A program made the position numbers and the translations under genes. DNA of 6,656 nt, taken from positions 1 to 6,656 of the forward strand of contig JAISDM010000008.1 of NCBI GenBank assembly GCA_031264885.1. The letters are read 5' to 3'. Shown piece after piece: positions 5,991 through 6,656 of the stretch. The notes under the pieces were generated by a model that was not told the DNA's origin, made no database searches, and saw nothing but the letters and a program-made list of their open reading frames with translations. The DNA comes from Peptococcaceae bacterium (GTDB lineage: Bacteria; Bacillota; Peptococcia; DRI-13; UBA5745). How positions within the stretch are numbered: position 1 is the first letter of the stretch; every line of letters starts with the position of its first letter.

Positions 5991-6162
5991 TATTATACTC
6001 GTGTACGAAAACATATATCGCGATCGCACGAGGATTTTTGGCACGAGGCAAGGAAGGTTGAACGCCGCGTACCCACGGTGGTACGCAAGTGAAAACCTGA
6101 CGCGGCATCGTGCCAAAAAGACCGTGCCAGCGGGGCATATGTTTCCGTACACGAGTATAATG
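5991..6162. mobile_element. MITE-like nested palindrome with 26-bp terminal inverted repeats
   Basis: The outer arms 5991-6016 (TATTATACTCGTGTACG...) and 6137-6162 (...CGTACACGAGTATAATG) match at 24 of 26 positions in inverted orientation. Inside, TTTTTGGCACGA (6035-6046) pairs perfectly with TCGTGCCAAAAA (6108-6119). GCAC (6026-6029) pairs with GTGC (6124-6127), and AGGTT (6055-6059) with AACCT (6094-6098). GCGTACC (6067-6073) forms a terminal hairpin with GGTACGC (6080-6086). The whole could fold as one long rod or a cruciform. It encodes no transposase. No target-site duplication is obvious at the ends. Both arms carry a TATAAT pointing outward. A non-autonomous mobile element is the best guess; a structured RNA gene or divergent regulatory module is the alternative. 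Confidence 0.7.
6156..6161 (+). promoter_or_regulatory. Possible -10 box of the collagen-like gene
   Basis: A perfect TATAAT lies in the right arm of the palindrome, 34 bp before the ATG at 6196 and properly ahead of its Shine-Dalgarno (6182-6190). No -35-like hexamer is found 15-19 bp upstream and there is no TG extension, so it would need an activator or is not a sigma-A promoter. CATATGTT (6136-6143) fits the loose CATAnnnT of sporulation -10 elements; this is noted only as an alternative. Confidence 0.35.
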
Positions 6163-6195
6163 GCGCGTTAAAACCTATGGCAGGAGGGAGCAGCC

Positions 6196-6656
6196 ATGAA
6201 TGACTCATACAGGTTTTATCCCTGTGGATATTGCAATAAAGCCGCAAGCAAAAAATGCGGCTGCTATGCCGGATATTATTGCTGCGCCGGCCCGCAGGGC
6301 GCTCCGGGCGCTCCGGGGCTTCCAGGTCCGCAGGGTATTCCAGGCGCCCCGGGCGCCCCGGGGCCTCCAGGCCCGCAAGGGATACAGGGGCTTTCGGGGC
6401 TCATCGGGCCGCAAGGCATACAGGGTATCCCGGGAACGTCCGGCCTGTCCGGTTCCGTCGGCCCCCAAGGCGTAAGAGGCGATCCCGGACCCGCCGGCCC
6501 GCCCGGCCCTCAAGGGGTACAGGGAGCCAACGGGGCAGACGGCGTGGGGGTTAACATACTCGGCTCCCATGACAGTTTCGCGGATCTCATAAGCGCCCAT
6601 CCGACGGGGAATGTCGGAGACGCTTATCTTGTGAGCGGCAACTTATATGTGTGGAG
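6196..6656 (+). CDS. Collagen-like protein, N-terminal part (runs off right edge)
   Basis: The frame is open from ATG 6196 to the window end (153 codons). AGGAGGGAG (6182-6190) lies 5 nt upstream. There is no signal peptide. Residues 1-31 are a Cys- and Tyr-rich head (C10, C13, C21, C23, C29, C30), which suggests disulfide cross-linking. Residues 32-115 are 28 uninterrupted G-X-Y triplets rich in GPQ, GAP and GIQ, which should form a collagen-type triple helix. From about 116 a non-collagen segment begins (GVGVNILGSHDSFADLI...HPTGNVGDAYLVSGNLYVW). From memory, this segment recurs after collagen repeats in Firmicute surface and tail-fibre-like proteins and may be a trimerising or binding domain. 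Without a signal peptide, a spore-surface (exosporium-like) or phage-fibre role is more likely than Sec export. Base use is strongly GC-biased by the Gly/Pro codons. The family is clear; the role is inference. Confidence 0.85.
   Translation, partial: MNDSYRFYPCGYCNKAASKKCGCYAGYYCCAGPQGAPGAPGLPGPQGIPGAPGAPGPPGPQGIQGLSGLIGPQGIQGIPGTSGLSGSVGPQGVRGDPGPAGPPGPQGVQGANGADGVGVNILGSHDSFADLISAHPTGNVGDAYLVSGNLYVW

Larger units (their letters stand above)
5784..6195. other. Gene-free region between divergent genes
   Basis: This interval of about 410 bp holds no convincing gene. It contains the leader of the chemoreceptor gene, a candidate extended -10 (5942-5950, minus), a 13-bp GC palindrome CGGCCCCGGGCCG (5920-5932), the 172-bp nested palindrome (5991-6162), and the promoter/RBS region of the collagen-like gene. 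Short open frames crossing 5916-6247 on both strands follow from the palindrome, lack ribosome binding sites and resemble no family. Confidence 0.6.

Noticed and set aside
5916..6247. Small open frames across the nested palindrome on both strands
   Set aside because: There is no Shine-Dalgarno and no recognisable protein. They exist in mirrored form because the DNA is palindromic.
6205..6600. Long minus-strand open frame opposite the collagen-like gene
   Set aside because: It is the mirror of the GC-rich Gly/Pro repeat, which suppresses stops on both strands. The plus frame has a strong Shine-Dalgarno and perfect G-X-Y periodicity.
1..6656. tRNA, rRNA, CRISPR array or phage/transposase genes
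   Set aside because: I read both strands for them and saw no cloverleaf, regularly spaced direct repeats or recombinase motifs.

Overview
The window looks like chromosomal DNA from a Gram-positive, anaerobe-type Firmicute, most likely class Clostridia (Oscillospiraceae/Eubacteriales-like). The reasons are strong GGAGG-type ribosome binding sites, GTG and TTG starts, sigma-A promoters, a DUF5685-like gene beside a J-domain protein with a cysteine-rich tail, a clostridial-style chemoreceptor and a collagen-like surface protein. This is a family-level impression from the sequence alone. No tRNA, rRNA, CRISPR array, transposase or phage gene is visible.

Layout: (a) 1-521 (-): 5' part of a secreted protein with a clear signal peptide, running off the left edge. 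(b) 522-683: divergent intergenic region with a promoter for each side. (c) 684-2750 (+): a tight three-gene cluster of a DUF5685-like protein, a J-domain/TPR protein ending in nine cysteines, and a small polytopic membrane protein. The gaps are about 40 bp and each gene has its own Shine-Dalgarno sequence, so they probably form one operon. (d) 2790-3656 (-): aldo/keto reductase, convergent with the operon and driven by a near-consensus promoter. (e) 3714-3783: long GC-rich hairpin repeat between the reductase promoter and the end of the next gene. (f) 3798-5783 (-): methyl-accepting chemotaxis protein with a dCache sensor carrying the amino-acid-binding residue pattern. (g) 5784-6195: about 410 bp without a supported gene, dominated by a 172-bp nested palindrome with 26-bp terminal inverted repeats (24/26 match). 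(h) 6196-6656 (+): N-terminal part of a collagen-like protein with a cysteine-rich head and 28 uninterrupted G-X-Y triplets, running off the right edge.

How the genes may work together: the 684-2750 operon is the least understood and most interesting unit. It combines a cytoplasmic alpha-helical protein with conserved Cys and Asp clusters, a J-domain co-chaperone and an integral membrane protein, which suggests a membrane-linked folding, assembly or metal/lipid-related role. No function can be assigned. The chemoreceptor probably senses amino acids. The two edge genes encode a probable exported protein and a probable cell- or spore-surface protein. The 172-bp palindrome sits between the divergent chemoreceptor and collagen-like genes and carries an outward-facing TATAAT at each end.
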